A stretch of 64,000 bases of DNA from Myxococcales bacterium (GCA_016793325.1 JAEUKI010000030.1:124001-188000); one strand, 5' to 3'. Numbered from the stretch's first letter, positions 1 to 10,008 are shown. A program made the numbers and translations. Notes: a model not told the origin generated them from the sequence alone.

Positions 1-1
1 G

Positions 2-2122
2 CCGGACGACATCATCTTCGACCCCAACGTGCTCGCGGTGGCGACGGGCATCGAAGAGCACAACGATTTCGCGAAGCACTTCATCGAGGCCGCGCGGGAG
101 TTGAAGCGCACGTGTCCGGGCGCGCACATCTCGGGCGGCGTCTCGAATTTGAGCTTCTCGTTTCGTGGAAACAACGCGGTGCGCGAGGCGATGCACTCGG
201 CGTTTTTGTTTCACGCGATCCAGGCGGGCATGGACATGGGGATCGTCAACGCGGGGCAGCTCGCGGTGTACGAGGAGATTCCCAAGCCGTTGCTCGAGCG
301 CGTCGAGGATGTTCTCTTCAATCGTCGCCCCGACGCGACCGAGCGGCTGCTCGAGTACGCCGCGACGGTGAAGGGCGGCGGCGCGAAGAAAGAGCAGGAC
401 CTCGCGTGGCGATCGGCCTCGGTCGAAGAGCGGCTGCAGCACGCGCTCGTGAAGGGCGTGGCGGACTTCGTCGAAGAGGACGCTGAAGAAGCGCGCAAGA
501 AGTACGAGCGTCCGCTGCGGGTGATCGAGGGGCCGCTCATGGATGGGATGAAGGTCGTCGGCGACCTCTTCGGCGCGGGAAAGATGTTTCTCCCGCAGGT
601 CGTGAAGAGCGCGCGCGTGATGAAGCGCGCCGTGGCGTACCTCACGCCCTTCATGGAGGCCGAGAAGGCCGCGAGCGGAATGCGCTCGAACGGCCGCGTC
701 CTGCTCGCCACGGTCAAGGGCGACGTGCACGACATCGGAAAGAACATCGTGGGCGTCGTCCTCGGCTGCAACGACTACGAAGTGATCGACATGGGCGTGA
801 TGGTGGCGACGGACAAGATCCTCGACACCGCGATCGAGAAGAACGCGGACATCGTGGGTCTCTCGGGGCTGATCACGCCGTCGCTCGACGTGATGGTGGA
901 CGTGGCCAAAGAGATGGCGCGGCGGCAGATGAAGCTCCCGTTGCTGATCGGCGGCGCGACGACGAGCCGCCAGCACACAGCCGTGAAGATCGCGCCCGAG
1001 TACAGCGAGCCGGTCGTTCACGTGCTCGACGCGTCGCGCGCGGTGTCCGTGGTCTCGTCGCTGCTCAGCAAAGAGCGCAAGGGAGACTTCATCGCGAAGA
1101 ACGTCGAGGACCAAGAGCAGCTCCGGCGCATTCACGCGAGCAAGAAGGCCAAGAGCCTCGTGCCGTTCGAGACCGCGTGCGCGCAGGGGCAGCGCGTGAT
1201 GATCCGCGAGACGGACATCGCGGTCCCTGCGTTCACCGGGACGCGCGTCGTCGAAGCGGACCTCGCCGAGCTCGCGAAGCTCATCGATTGGACGTTCTTC
1301 TTCACGGCGTGGGAGCTTCAGGGGCGCTTTCCCGCGGTGCTCGATCACCCCGAGCAGGGCGAGACGGCCAGGGAGCTCTACGCCGCGGCGCAGAAGATCC
1401 TCGGCGAGATCATCGCGCACAAGAGCCTGACGGCCCGCGGCGTGTACGGCTTTTGGCCGGCGCACCGCGAGGGCGAGGACATCGTCTTGTTCTCGGACAA
1501 GGGAAAGACGAGCGAGGTCGCGCGATTTCCCATGCTCAGGCAGCAGGCGGCGAAGGACGGCGAGGGTGAGTTTCGCTCGCTGGTTGATTTCGTGGCCACC
1601 AAAGAGAGCGGGCTCGTTGATTACATGGGCGCGTTTGCCGTCACCGCGGGGCTCCGCTGCGACGAGCTCGTCAAGAAGTACGAGGCCGCGCACGACGACT
1701 ACAGCGCCATCATCGTGAAGGCGCTCGCGGACCGCCTCGCCGAGGCGTTCGCCGAGTGGATGCACCGCGAGGCGCGCAAGCAGTGGGGCTACGGCGAGGG
1801 CGAAGACCTCTCGAACGAAGAGCTCATCGCGGAGAAATACCGTGGAATTCGCCCGGCGTTCGGCTATCCAGCGTGCCCCGATCACACGGACAAAGGGACG
1901 CTCTTCTCGCTGCTCGGCGCCGAGTCGCTCGGGATGGCGCTCACCGAGAGCTTCGCGATGACGCCGCCCGCGTCCGTCGCGGGCTTGTACTTCGCGCACC
2001 CGGACTCGCGGTACTTCATGGTGGGCAAGATCGGGCGCGATCAGGTCGAGCACTACGCCAAGCGCAAGGGCATGACCGTCGAGGAGTGCGAGCGCTGGCT
2101 CAGCCCCAACCTGGGGTACTGA
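2..2122 (+). CDS. metH: Cobalamin-dependent methionine synthase, 3' part
   Basis: Transfers a methyl group from methyltetrahydrofolate through cobalamin to homocysteine in the cytoplasm, giving methionine. The reading frame is open from base 2, so the gene starts outside the window; the homocysteine domain and most of the folate domain (about 500 residues in the E. coli enzyme) are missing here. About 706 residues are visible. They are the end of the pterin-binding domain ([14 protein letters not shown]), the helical cap, the B12-binding domain with the cobalt-ligand motif DVHDIGKN (His about residue 243 of the visible part), and the C-terminal AdoMet-binding activation domain with [15 protein letters not shown]. 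All domain signatures are intact, so reductive reactivation by AdoMet should work. Family assignment is secure. Confidence 0.97.
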   Translation, partial: PDDIIFDPNVLAVATGIEEHNDFAKHFIEAARELKRTCPGAHISGGVSNLSFSFRGNNAVREAMHSAFLFHAIQAGMDMGIVNAGQLAVYEEIPKPLLERVEDVLFNRRPDATERLLEYAATVKGGGAKKEQDLAWRSASVEERLQHALVKGVADFVEEDAEEARKKYERPLRVIEGPLMDGMKVVGDLFGAGKMFLPQVVKSARVMKRAVAYLTPFMEAEKAASGMRSNGRVLLATVKGDVHDIGKNIVGVVLGCNDYEVIDMGVMVATDKILDTAIEKNADIVGLSGLITPSLDVMVDVAKEMARRQMKLPLLIGGATTSRQHTAVKIAPEYSEPVVHVLDASRAVSVVSSLLSKERKGDFIAKNVEDQEQLRRIHASKKAKSLVPFETACAQGQRVMIRETDIAVPAFTGTRVVEADLAELAKLIDWTFFFTAWELQGRFPAVLDHPEQGETARELYAAAQKILGEIIAHKSLTARGVYGFWPAHREGEDIVLFSDKGKTSEVARFPMLRQQAAKDGEGEFRSLVDFVATKESGLVDYMGAFAVTAGLRCDELVKKYEAAHDDYSAIIVKALADRLAEAFAEWMHREARKQWGYGEGEDLSNEELIAEKYRGIRPAFGYPACPDHTDKGTLFSLLGAESLGMALTESFAMTPPASVAGLYFAHPDSRYFMVGKIGRDQVEHYAKRKGMTVEECERWLSPNLGY

Positions 2123-2211
2123 GAGGCGATTTGCGAGATAGACGCCAGCGCGTTGAGCGAGGGCGAACGGCAGGGTAAGCTCCCTCCGTCGAGGTCGAGA
2201 GCTACCCGTCC

Positions 2212-3792
2212 ATGAGCGCCGCTGAAGCGCAGAAGACCGAACTCGAGAGCGCGCTCGTAGGGGCCGTGATCGCACGCAAGTTTCGGTTGGTGCGCCTGCT
2301 CGGTGTGGGTGGAATGGGCTCGGTGTACGAGGCCCAGGACCTCTTGTTGGGCCGGCGCGTGGCGCTCAAGCTCATGCGCCGAGAGATCGCGTCGAGCCAC
2401 GCGCTGGTGCAGCGGTTCGTTCGCGAGGCGCGCGCGGCGGATTCGATTCAGCACAAGAACATCGTGCGCGTGCTCGACCTCGCGTCCGACGACGAGACGG
2501 GGCAGTTCTACATCGTTCAAGAGCTGCTCTCGGGCGAGAGCCTCGCGGATCGACTCGATCGCGAGCGGGCGCTGTCGCCGAAGGACACCGTTGAAATCAT
2601 GGGCCCGGTGCTCGACGCGCTCGCGGCGGCGCACGAGCGCGGGATCGTCCACCGCGACGTGAAGCCCGAGAACGTGTTCTTGCACCGCGAGGGCGGCGCG
2701 ATCGTCCCGAAGCTGATCGATTTCGGGATCTCGAAGGTGCTGCAGTCCGACGAGGGCGGCGCGGGGCTCTCGAAGACGCAAACGGGCACCGCGCTCGGGA
2801 CGCCGTACTACATGTCCCCCGAGCAGGTGCGGGGCGACTCGAATATTGATCACCGCGCGGATCAGTGGAGCGCCGGCGTGATGCTCTTCGAGCTGCTCAC
2901 GGGGCGCCGGCCGTTTCAGGGAGAGAACTACAATCTCTTGATTTTGAAGATCATGACCGATCGTGCGCCGAGGGCGGACGAGGTCTCGATCAGCGTTCCG
3001 ACCGCGCTCGCGACGGTGATCGCGCGGGCGCTCGAGCCCGAGCGAGCGCAGCGCTTCGCGAGCACGCGCGAGCTCCGAGAGGCGCTCGACCGCGCGATCG
3101 AAGAGACGCCGCACAAGCAGCTCGCGCAGGTTTCTCACAGCGATTCGCACGTCGCGCTCCGCGCCGACGCGCCGACGATGGGCGCCGACGAGCTCGGCCA
3201 GAGCGCTGCTGGCGACCCCGCGCCGACCGACGCTCGCGCGGTCGCGCCGACGATGGTCGCGACTGACGAGCCGAGCGCTCCCGCGTTGCCTTCGGTCTCC
3301 GAGCGACCTTCGACGGTTTCGCACAAGCAGCCGACGAGGCCTGTCGTGTTGCTCGGCGCGGTGCTCGCTGCGGCTGTCTCGGTCGCCGCTGTTGTGGGTG
3401 TCGCGCGCGCGCGTCCCGTGGCCCAAACCGAGCGCGTCTCGCGGCCGGTCGAAGCGCCGCGCGTTCAACCGCCGCCCAACCCAGCCCGCGTCGAGACGAA
3501 CGGCGCAGCCGAGACGAGACACGAGACGTCCATTGTCGCGGCGGGGCTCACGGCCGACGCTGGCGTCCGCGTGAGCGCGCCGACGAGTCCGACGGTAAAC
3601 GTCACGCGGACGCGCGTTCGGCCGGTGAATCCGCGGGTCGTTCAGCCGGGGGCGAGCGGCGCCGAGACGCCGACGACTCCGTCGAACGCCCCGCGCACGA
3701 TTCCGGTCGCAGGGAGCACGACGTCGCCGCCCGACAACGGAGCGACCGCGCCTGCTCGTCCGGTCGGGTTCGTTCCGGTCACTTCATACTGA
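2212..3792 (+). CDS. Membrane-anchored Ser/Thr protein kinase (cassette copy 1)
   Basis: A 526-residue eukaryotic-type (PknB/Hanks) kinase. The N-terminal kinase domain is complete: glycine loop GVGGMG at 31-36, Lys53 in VALKLM, catalytic Asp149 in HRDVKPEN, DFG at 170-172, and GTPYYMSPEQ in the activation segment. A Pro/Ala/Thr-rich stretch leads to one membrane span at about 377-398, followed by a roughly 130-residue Thr/Pro/Arg-rich tail with no recognised sensor domain that should lie outside the cytoplasm. The ATG is chosen because the ARKFRLVRLLG core begins just after it, as in the paralogue at 7358. A TAAGCT hexamer at 2176-2181 is a weak promoter candidate. A TPR/PEGA gene and a lipoprotein gene follow on the same strand, which suggests the kinase reports on the envelope; its substrate cannot be read from the sequence. 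Confidence 0.93.
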   Translation: MSAAEAQKTELESALVGAVIARKFRLVRLLGVGGMGSVYEAQDLLLGRRVALKLMRREIASSHALVQRFVREARAADSIQHKNIVRVLDLASDDETGQFYIVQELLSGESLADRLDRERALSPKDTVEIMGPVLDALAAAHERGIVHRDVKPENVFLHREGGAIVPKLIDFGISKVLQSDEGGAGLSKTQTGTALGTPYYMSPEQVRGDSNIDHRADQWSAGVMLFELLTGRRPFQGENYNLLILKIMTDRAPRADEVSISVPTALATVIARALEPERAQRFASTRELREALDRAIEETPHKQLAQVSHSDSHVALRADAPTMGADELGQSAAGDPAPTDARAVAPTMVATDEPSAPALPSVSERPSTVSHKQPTRPVVLLGAVLAAAVSVAAVVGVARARPVAQTERVSRPVEAPRVQPPPNPARVETNGAAETRHETSIVAAGLTADAGVRVSAPTSPTVNVTRTRVRPVNPRVVQPGASGAETPTTPSNAPRTIPVAGSTTSPPDNGATAPARPVGFVPVTSY

Positions 3793-3822
3793 TCCGTACT
3801 GATCCGTACTGATCCGTACTGA
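3787..3822. repeat. 10-bp direct repeat, 3.6 copies, across a stop codon
   Basis: The unit TACTGATCCG occurs three times head to tail, followed by TACTGA. The first unit contains the TGA stop of the upstream kinase. The spacing of one helical turn would place all units on the same DNA face, as in a multi-site operator. It lies 48 bases before the next start codon. Replication slippage is the simpler alternative. The corresponding junction of the second cassette (8978-8994) lacks it. Confidence 0.8.
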
Positions 3823-3854
3823 GCGACCTGGCGCCGTGCGCGCGTCGCATCGAG

Positions 3855-3860
3855 TACACT
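3855..3860 (+). promoter_or_regulatory. Putative -10 element TACACT
   Basis: TACACT ends 10 bases before the GTG at 3871. It fits a sigma-70-like -10 box giving a leaderless or very short-leader transcript. No convincing -35 hexamer is visible. The same arrangement recurs before several other genes in the window. Confidence 0.4.
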
Positions 3861-3870
3861 GAGGGCTGTT

Positions 3871-4854
3871 GTGAAGATGCTTCGAGGGTGTGCTTGGATT
3901 GCGGCGCTGGTGTTCGGCGCGCCGGCCTCAGCGCTCGCGCAGGGCGCGCCGATCGCGCAGGGCGCTCCAGGCGCGGGCGGTGATCCGGGTCCGCGCCCCA
4001 CGACGTCACCGTCGCGGGACGAAGCCGCGGGAAGGGCGTTGTTTCTCCGTGGCGTCGAAGAGCTCGGGGCGTCGCGCTTCGCCGAGGCCGCGCGGCTCTT
4101 CGAAGAGTCGTATCGCGCCAACCCCGTTCCTGTGGCGCTCTTCAACCTCGCGTACGCGTATCGCGGGCTCGGTCGGTACATCGACGCGGTCGCGTCGATC
4201 GAACGATTTCTCGCGAACCCCGAGAATACTGCGGTCGATCGCGTCGAGGCCGCGCGGGCCGAGCTCGTGACGCTGCGCGCGGCGATCGCGCGTGTTCGCG
4301 TGAGCGTGGCGCCCGAGGGCGCTTCGGTGCGCGTCGATGGCCGCGTGGCAACGGCGCGCGAGGGCGAGATCGAGCTCGACCCGGGGCGCAGGGTGATCGA
4401 CGTTTCGCTCGACGGATACCGCGGCGAACGCAGGACGCTCGAGCTCGCGCAGGGCGCGCGCGAGGCGCTGTCGATCACGCTCAGCGTGCTCGATCAAGCA
4501 GCGCGCTTGCGCGTCGAGCCCGCGGTCCCCAACGCGAGCGTGACCATCGACGGAACGTTCGTGGGCCACGGAGTCGTCGAGCGTCGCGTCTCGCCCGGCC
4601 CGCACCGCGTCGTGATCGAAGCCGAGGGATACCTGCGATTCGAGCGTCGCGTGACCGTCGGCGCGACGGGGCTCTTGCGCGTGGACGCGGCGCTGCAGAG
4701 ACCGCGACCGAGCCCGTGGCCGTGGCTCGGACCCGTGATCGGCGTGAGCTCAGCCGTCGTGGTGACTGTGGTCACGTACTTGCTCGTCGACGCGCTCAGC
4801 CCCGAGGGGCCGCCGACGCTTCCTCCTGATGCGTGGGGGCCGCCGTTGCGATGA
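3871..4854 (+). CDS. Exported TPR/PEGA-domain protein (cassette copy 1)
   Basis: A 327-residue protein with a signal peptide (about residues 1-24, ending ASALAQG). A TPR-like helical region follows, with AEAARLFEESYRANP and ALFNLAYAYRGLGRY. Two PEGA-like beta repeats come next: the first around RVSVAPEGASVRVDG with LDPGRRVIDVSLDGY, the second around LRVEPAVPNASVTIDG with GPHRVVIEAEGYL. A membrane span (PWPWLGPVIGVSS onward, about residues 285-310) lies near the C-terminus, so the protein is probably periplasmic and inner-membrane anchored. TPR and PEGA modules usually mediate protein or surface contacts; no enzymatic residues are seen. The GTG start directly precedes the signal peptide. The stop overlaps the next start as ATGA, which implies coupled translation with the lipoprotein gene. 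Confidence 0.85.
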   Translation: MKMLRGCAWIAALVFGAPASALAQGAPIAQGAPGAGGDPGPRPTTSPSRDEAAGRALFLRGVEELGASRFAEAARLFEESYRANPVPVALFNLAYAYRGLGRYIDAVASIERFLANPENTAVDRVEAARAELVTLRAAIARVRVSVAPEGASVRVDGRVATAREGEIELDPGRRVIDVSLDGYRGERRTLELAQGAREALSITLSVLDQAARLRVEPAVPNASVTIDGTFVGHGVVERRVSPGPHRVVIEAEGYLRFERRVTVGATGLLRVDAALQRPRPSPWPWLGPVIGVSSAVVVTVVTYLLVDALSPEGPPTLPPDAWGPPLR

Positions 4855-7211
4855 ACACGAGAGTGATGCCAGCGATGTCGAAGGGTGTTCTGTGCCTCCT
4901 CGGCGCGGCGATGTTGAGTTGCACCAAGGCGCCGACGCAGCTCTACGTGCGCGTTCGAAGCGACTTCGAAGAGGGGCAGGTCGAGCGCGTGCGCGCGACG
5001 GTCACGTGGGTCGGCGTGAACAACGGCGGCATCGGCTTGGACGCAGGGCGCGCCCCCGAGTACGAGTTGACCGCGCCCGGAGGCGAAATCGTCAGGAGAT
5101 TTCCAGGAACAATCGTGGTGGCTCCGCGGGAGTACCGCGAGAACGTCCCCGTCGACGTGGTGCTCAACGTCGCGCCGCGCGGGTTTCCGTCAGCGGCGTT
5201 CGACGTGAAGGCGCGCGTGCGCTTCGCGCGAAACCGCACGGCGGTGGTCGACATGTTCGTCCCGAGCCTCTGCAGCGACCCGGCGATCCGCGACCGATGC
5301 ATTCGTCGGTCGATCGAAGAGGGCGTCGAGTACACCTGCGCGGGCGAGGGGGATGACCCATGTATTCAACTGCGCGAGCAGACCGCGGCCGAGTGGCGGC
5401 CGGACTCGAGCGCCCCGCCGGTCGACGCGCGACGCCGAGACGTCGAGACCGACAGCGGGGTGGATAGCGGGATCGACAGCGGGGTCGATAGCGGCGTGGA
5501 TTCTGGCGTCGATACGGGCGCGGACACGGGCGCGGACACAGGCGTCGTGGGGCACCCGAGCGTCGCGATGCCGATGGTCGGCGCGGTGTTCAGCGGAATT
5601 CCGAGTCGATTTCGTGTGCGTGTCGGGCCGGACTGCGGCGTCGCGGACGCCGTGCGTCTCGAGTTTTGCAGCAGCGTCGCGAGCACTGGCGACGAGTGCA
5701 TCGCGGCGAACGTGATCGCCGCGTCGCTCTCTCAGGTCTCGATCTCGGGCTGCTCGCAGATGCTCACGATCACGCCGACGATCGCGCTCTCGAGGCCGGG
5801 TCGATACTACTGGCGAGCCCGATATTTGCGAGGCGGATCGACCATCGGCGACTCGTCGCCGTGGCGCCTCTTCACGGTGCGTCGCGTCGGAGTGAGCTCC
5901 GCAGGCGCGATGGGCGCTCTGATGGACCTCGACGCCGATGGTCGAGGCGACCTCGCGCTGAGCGCGCCCGGAGCGCTCTCGGCCGCGCCGGCGTACTACC
6001 TGTACGGGCGCGACGCGATGGGCGTCGGGACGCCGACGCCGTTTCCCGCGGTCGGCGTCGGGATGATCGGCGGGCGCGCGGTGCCCTCGGTCAACACGGG
6101 GACCTTCGGCTTCGCGATGCTCTTCATCGGTGACGCAGAAGGAGACGCGGACTTCGACGTGCTCGTCAGCGATCCTGGCGCGGCGCTGGGCCGAGGCTGG
6201 GTGCATCGCTTTCGATCGGCCCCCGTCGGAGCCGCGTTTCAGCTTTTGTACAACAGCTCCGACGCGCTCACCGGGAGCGCGCAGGACAGCTCGGGCTACG
6301 GCGTGGCGCTCGGCGCTGGAGACTTCGACGACGACGGCTACATCGACGCGATCGTCGGCGCTCCGCAAGAGGACATGTCGTTCGGCGCGGTGTACGTCTA
6401 TCGTGGAAATCCGCTGGGATTTGCGTTTGGCGGCGCGCCCGTCCGCCGCGCGGGGACCGTCACCATGGGGCGGTTCGGCGGGGGCATCGCGGCCAACTGC
6501 GACCTCAACGGAGACGGAATCGCGGACGCGGCGATCGGCTCTCCCGTCGAGCACGTCGTGCGCGTGTACTTCGGCGCGCCGGGCACGGGGCTCGACTTCG
6601 CGTCCCCGCAGGTGATCACGTCGACGGGAGGGCCGCCGGATCGCTTCGGATCGGTCCTCGCGTGCGACGGCGATTTCGACGGAGACGGCGTCGCAGACCT
6701 CGCGGTGAGCGCCGAGCGGGACATGGCGCTCGACACGATCGACGTGTTCTTCGGTGGCACTGAAATTCGGCGCGGTGGCGCGCCGCTCACGATGCCATCG
6801 TGGCGAACGAGCGCGGGCTCGCTCTCGGACTCGCTCGGGGTGTCGCTGCGGTTCACGGGGCCTCTCTTCGGCAGCGCGGGTGACACGTTGATCGCAGGCG
6901 AGCCGCAGGCGATGGCGGCGACCAGCGGGTTCGTGAAGTTCTTCCGACATTCGACGACCAACGCGAACCCGGTGATCGCGCCGATGACGATGATGGCGGC
7001 GTCGGCGTCGAGCTTCGGGCAAGCCGTGCAAGTGCTCGCGGACATCGACGGCGACGGGCGAGACGAGATCGCGATCGGCGCGCCAGAATCCAACGGATTC
7101 GCAGGAGCCGTGTGGATCTTCCACCCCGACGCGACGCGGTTGAACGAGGCGCGTGTGCTGGTGCCTCCAACCGCGACGGACACCCGCTTCGGGCGCACGA
7201 TGGCGCGCTGA
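4851..7211 (+). CDS. FG-GAP repeat lipoprotein (cassette copy 1)
   Basis: About 786 residues from the ATG that overlaps the previous stop (ATGA); an in-frame GTG at 4833 is a less likely start. The N-terminus is a lipoprotein signal with cleavage at AMLSC. An Asp-Ser/Thr-Gly linker follows (roughly bases 5446-5550: DSGVDSGIDSG and similar). The C-terminal half is a beta-propeller of FG-GAP/VCBS repeats with calcium-type loops such as DLDADGRGD, GDFDDDGYID, CDLNGDGIAD, DFDGDGVAD and DIDGDGRDE. The family is usually envelope-located or surface-exposed and takes part in binding. Position behind the kinase and TPR/PEGA genes suggests one functional unit. The ligand is unknown. Confidence 0.88.
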   Translation: MNTRVMPAMSKGVLCLLGAAMLSCTKAPTQLYVRVRSDFEEGQVERVRATVTWVGVNNGGIGLDAGRAPEYELTAPGGEIVRRFPGTIVVAPREYRENVPVDVVLNVAPRGFPSAAFDVKARVRFARNRTAVVDMFVPSLCSDPAIRDRCIRRSIEEGVEYTCAGEGDDPCIQLREQTAAEWRPDSSAPPVDARRRDVETDSGVDSGIDSGVDSGVDSGVDTGADTGADTGVVGHPSVAMPMVGAVFSGIPSRFRVRVGPDCGVADAVRLEFCSSVASTGDECIAANVIAASLSQVSISGCSQMLTITPTIALSRPGRYYWRARYLRGGSTIGDSSPWRLFTVRRVGVSSAGAMGALMDLDADGRGDLALSAPGALSAAPAYYLYGRDAMGVGTPTPFPAVGVGMIGGRAVPSVNTGTFGFAMLFIGDAEGDADFDVLVSDPGAALGRGWVHRFRSAPVGAAFQLLYNSSDALTGSAQDSSGYGVALGAGDFDDDGYIDAIVGAPQEDMSFGAVYVYRGNPLGFAFGGAPVRRAGTVTMGRFGGGIAANCDLNGDGIADAAIGSPVEHVVRVYFGAPGTGLDFASPQVITSTGGPPDRFGSVLACDGDFDGDGVADLAVSAERDMALDTIDVFFGGTEIRRGGAPLTMPSWRTSAGSLSDSLGVSLRFTGPLFGSAGDTLIAGEPQAMAATSGFVKFFRHSTTNANPVIAPMTMMAASASSFGQAVQVLADIDGDGRDEIAIGAPESNGFAGAVWIFHPDATRLNEARVLVPPTATDTRFGRTMAR

Positions 7212-7303
7212 ACGGAGACAGGGCGTGTTATCGCCGCCGCGGAAATTCGCGGCCGGGCGCGAGCATTTGCGGCCGGCGAGTTGTGGGCCGAGGCGCAGTC
7301 GAC

Positions 7304-7309
7304 TACCGT
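7304..7309 (+). promoter_or_regulatory. Possible -10 element TACCGT of the second cassette
   Basis: TACCGT lies 48 bases before the ATG of the second kinase, in the 146-base gap after the first cassette. It is the best -10-like hexamer in the gap, and no -35 match is evident. The call rests only on similarity to the TAC-type hexamers seen elsewhere in the window. Confidence 0.25.
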
Positions 7310-7357
7310 TGTGACTTCCGCCGACGATCGCTGCTCGATCGAAGGCCCACGGCAGTC

Positions 7358-8977
7358 ATGAGCGACGAAGCACACGAGCGCGAGTCCCACGAAGCCCTGA
7401 TCGGGCAGGTCATCGCGCGCAAGTTCAGACTCGTTCGGCTGCTCGGCGCTGGCGGGATGGGAGCGGTGTACGAAGCGGAGGACCTGCTCCTCAAGCGCTG
7501 CGTCGCGCTCAAGCTGATGAAGCCCGAAGTCGCGCGCAACCGAGCGATGGCCGAGCGGTTCATCCGCGAAGGCCGCGCGGCCAACGCGCTCGATCACCCG
7601 AACATCGTGCGCGTGCACGACCTCGCGATGGACGACGAGGGCGGCACGCTGTTCATCGTTCAAGAGCTGCTCTCGGGCGAGAGCTTGGCGGACCGGCTCG
7701 ATCGCGACGGACGCGTCGGCGTGGCGGACTCTGTGGCGATCTTGGACTCGGTGCTCGACGCGCTCGCGTACGCGCACGAGCTCGGGATCGTCCACCGAGA
7801 CATCAAGCCGGACAACGTGTTCTTGCACCGTATGCCGGACGGATCGGTGGTCCCGAAGATCATCGATTTTGGCATTTCGAAGGTCACGTCCGCGCAGCAA
7901 GAGGGCCTCGCGAAGACGCAGACAGGGACGGCGCTCGGGACGCCGTACTACATGTCTCCCGAGCAAATCCGCGGTGACTCGAATATTGATCACCGAGCGG
8001 ACCTGTGGAGCGCCGGCGTGATGGCGTTCGAGATGATGAGCGGTCAGCGCCCCTTCCAAGGGGAGAACTACAACATGCTGATCATCAACATCATCACCAA
8101 CCCGGCGCCCGAGGCGAGCGCGGTCGAGCCGAGCATTCCTCAGGCGGTGAGCGAGGTCATCAAGCTGTCGTTGATGATGGATCGCGAGCAGCGATTCTCG
8201 TCTGCGCGCGCGATGCGGTTGGCGTTGGACGAAGCCGTTCTCGAGAGCGGAGCGCGGGTCACCAACGTGATTCCGCTCACGCCTGCGCCGATTCGTGTCG
8301 CGGCCAAGACCGAGAAGCAGGGCTCGCCGATGAGCCCGCCCGACTCGCTCGCGGCGATGTCGATCGAGCCCGCGCCGATCGCGCCGGTCAGCAAGCGCCC
8401 GGGCCGAGCTCCGCTGGTGGGCGCCCTGCTCGTGGGAGTGCTCGGTGTCGCGGGGGTTGGCGCGTGGCGCGCGAGCGTTGTGTCGCAAGCCGCGACGAGC
8501 ACGGCGACGCCGAACACGCCCCCGGTTGTTCCCCCGCGCGCGGTGCCCGAGACGCGCGTGGTCGCCGCCCAACCTCCGACGACCCCTCCTCCGACGAACG
8601 CCGCGCAGAATAGTGGTGCGGAGATTCAAAACGCGGCCCCTGTCCCCGCTGCGGTCGCGGGAGGAGCGAGGGCCGGAGGCAACCGACGAGGCGCGGCGCG
8701 CACGACCGCGACGTCGACGGGCACGACCGAGACGCCGTCGAACAGCGCGACCGCGACGCCGAGCACGCCGACGGTGGCCGCGACCACGCCCACGCCGACC
8801 GAGCGCCCGGCGGCAGATCCTCCCCGGCAGCCGCCGCCCGAGCGGCCCGCCGCCAACGCAAATCCGACCGGTGAGTCGCCTGCGACGAACCCCGCGGGAG
8901 CAAGCGCGGGTAATGGCGAAAACACCGGCGGAACGCAGCCTCGGCGCATGCGATTCACGACGCGCTACCCCCAGTAG
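7358..8977 (+). CDS. Membrane-anchored Ser/Thr protein kinase (cassette copy 2)
   Basis: A 539-residue paralogue of the kinase at 2212. Kinase motifs are complete: GAGGMG at 30-35, Lys52, HRDIKPDN with Asp148, DFG from Asp170, GTPYYMSPEQ. One membrane span is predicted around residues 353-374 (PLVGALLVGVLGVAGVGAW). The tail beyond it is long and rich in Thr, Pro, Ala and Asn. The open frame extends upstream to 7112, but ATG 7358 is preferred because it aligns with the paralogue (ALIGQVIARKFRLVRLLG) and avoids overlapping the lipoprotein gene. The kinase domains of the two copies are close while the tails share only composition, as expected if the tails sense different signals. TPR/PEGA and lipoprotein genes follow directly. 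Confidence 0.93.
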   Translation: MSDEAHERESHEALIGQVIARKFRLVRLLGAGGMGAVYEAEDLLLKRCVALKLMKPEVARNRAMAERFIREGRAANALDHPNIVRVHDLAMDDEGGTLFIVQELLSGESLADRLDRDGRVGVADSVAILDSVLDALAYAHELGIVHRDIKPDNVFLHRMPDGSVVPKIIDFGISKVTSAQQEGLAKTQTGTALGTPYYMSPEQIRGDSNIDHRADLWSAGVMAFEMMSGQRPFQGENYNMLIINIITNPAPEASAVEPSIPQAVSEVIKLSLMMDREQRFSSARAMRLALDEAVLESGARVTNVIPLTPAPIRVAAKTEKQGSPMSPPDSLAAMSIEPAPIAPVSKRPGRAPLVGALLVGVLGVAGVGAWRASVVSQAATSTATPNTPPVVPPRAVPETRVVAAQPPTTPPPTNAAQNSGAEIQNAAPVPAAVAGGARAGGNRRGAARTTATSTGTTETPSNSATATPSTPTVAATTPTPTERPAADPPRQPPPERPAANANPTGESPATNPAGASAGNGENTGGTQPRRMRFTTRYPQ

Positions 8978-8994
8978 CCCGAAGTGGGCGCACA

Positions 8995-10008
8995 ATGCCG
9001 CCCGTGAGAGCCCTCGCATCGACCACGATCTTGTGTCTCGTGTCCGCTGCCACACCGGCATTTGCGCAGCAGAGCGCGCCGAGCACGCAGCCGACGCAAG
9101 CAACGCAACCAACGCAACCACCGGCGCAGCCCCAGACGCCGCCGTCCACGCAAGCCGCGCCCGTCGCTCCCGAAGTGGCCGCGGCGCGCGCGGCGTTCGA
9201 GCGCGGCGTCGAGGCGCTCGAAGACTCGCGGTTCGCTGAGGCGTTGAGCGCGTTCGAAGAGTCGTATCGGCGAAACCCCGTCCCTGCAGTGTTGTTCAAT
9301 TTGGCGTTCGCGCTGCGAGGCCTCGGGCGCAACCAAGACGCGATCGCGATGCTCGAGCGCTTCTTGCGCGACCCGGGTCCCAATCCCGAAGCGGACATGG
9401 TGACCAACGCGCGCGAAGAGAGCGCGAGGCTGCGCGCGACGCTCGTGCGGCTCACGGTGCGCGCCACGCCCGCGGCCGCCGTGGTGCTCGTGGACGGACG
9501 GCGCCCGACGCGAGAGGGCGACGCGCTCGTGCTCGACCCCGGTCGCCGCGTGATCGAAGTCAACCTCGACGGCTATCGCCCTCACCGCGAAGAGCGCGTG
9601 TTGACCGCGGGCGCGACGGCCAACGTCGAAGTGACCCTCGCGGTGATCGACGACGCGGGAAGGCTTCGCATCGAGCCATCGGTCCCTTCTGCGCGCGTCG
9701 AGATCGACGGGCGTTTTGCAGGCACAGGCGTCGTCGAGCGCCCTGCGCGGCTCGGGATGCACCGCGTGGTGATCACGGCGGACGGCTACCTCCCGCTCGA
9801 GCGCACCGTGCGCGTCGGTGGAACAGGCCTCGTGCGCGTCGACGCCGCGCTGCAGCGCCCGCGCGCGAATCCGTGGCCGTGGCTCGGCCCCATCATCGGC
9901 GTCGGCGCCGCGACGGCGATCGGCCTCACCTCGTGGTTCGTCGCGGATTCTCTGCGGCCGTTCGTCGGTCCTTCGCCGCGCAACTGTTGGGATTGCGCTC
10001 CCCAGTGA
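8995..10008 (+). CDS. Exported TPR/PEGA-domain protein (cassette copy 2)
   Basis: 337 residues, paralogous to the gene at 3871 over the full length. It has a signal peptide ending TPAFAQQ and then a Gln/Pro/Thr-rich segment. The TPR region contains AEALSAFEESYRRNP and VLFNLAFALRGLGRN. The two PEGA repeats contain LDPGRRVIEVNLDGYRP and GMHRVVITADGYLPLER. A membrane span near the C-terminus starts with the same PWPWLGPIIGV block as copy 1. It begins 17 bases after the kinase stop and ends 22 bases before the next lipoprotein gene, so one transcript is likely. Role inferred: periplasmic partner of the kinase or of the FG-GAP lipoproteins. Confidence 0.85.
   Translation: MPPVRALASTTILCLVSAATPAFAQQSAPSTQPTQATQPTQPPAQPQTPPSTQAAPVAPEVAAARAAFERGVEALEDSRFAEALSAFEESYRRNPVPAVLFNLAFALRGLGRNQDAIAMLERFLRDPGPNPEADMVTNAREESARLRATLVRLTVRATPAAAVVLVDGRRPTREGDALVLDPGRRVIEVNLDGYRPHREERVLTAGATANVEVTLAVIDDAGRLRIEPSVPSARVEIDGRFAGTGVVERPARLGMHRVVITADGYLPLERTVRVGGTGLVRVDAALQRPRANPWPWLGPIIGVGAATAIGLTSWFVADSLRPFVGPSPRNCWDCAPQ

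Noticed and set aside
2053-3522. Long minus-strand open frame opposite the first kinase
   Set aside because: It is the antisense of a clear kinase, Arg/His-rich, without any domain; typical shadow in GC-rich DNA.
7112-7357. N-terminal extension of the second kinase
   Set aside because: Would overlap the lipoprotein gene and has no counterpart in the first kinase; ATG 7358 aligns with the paralogue.
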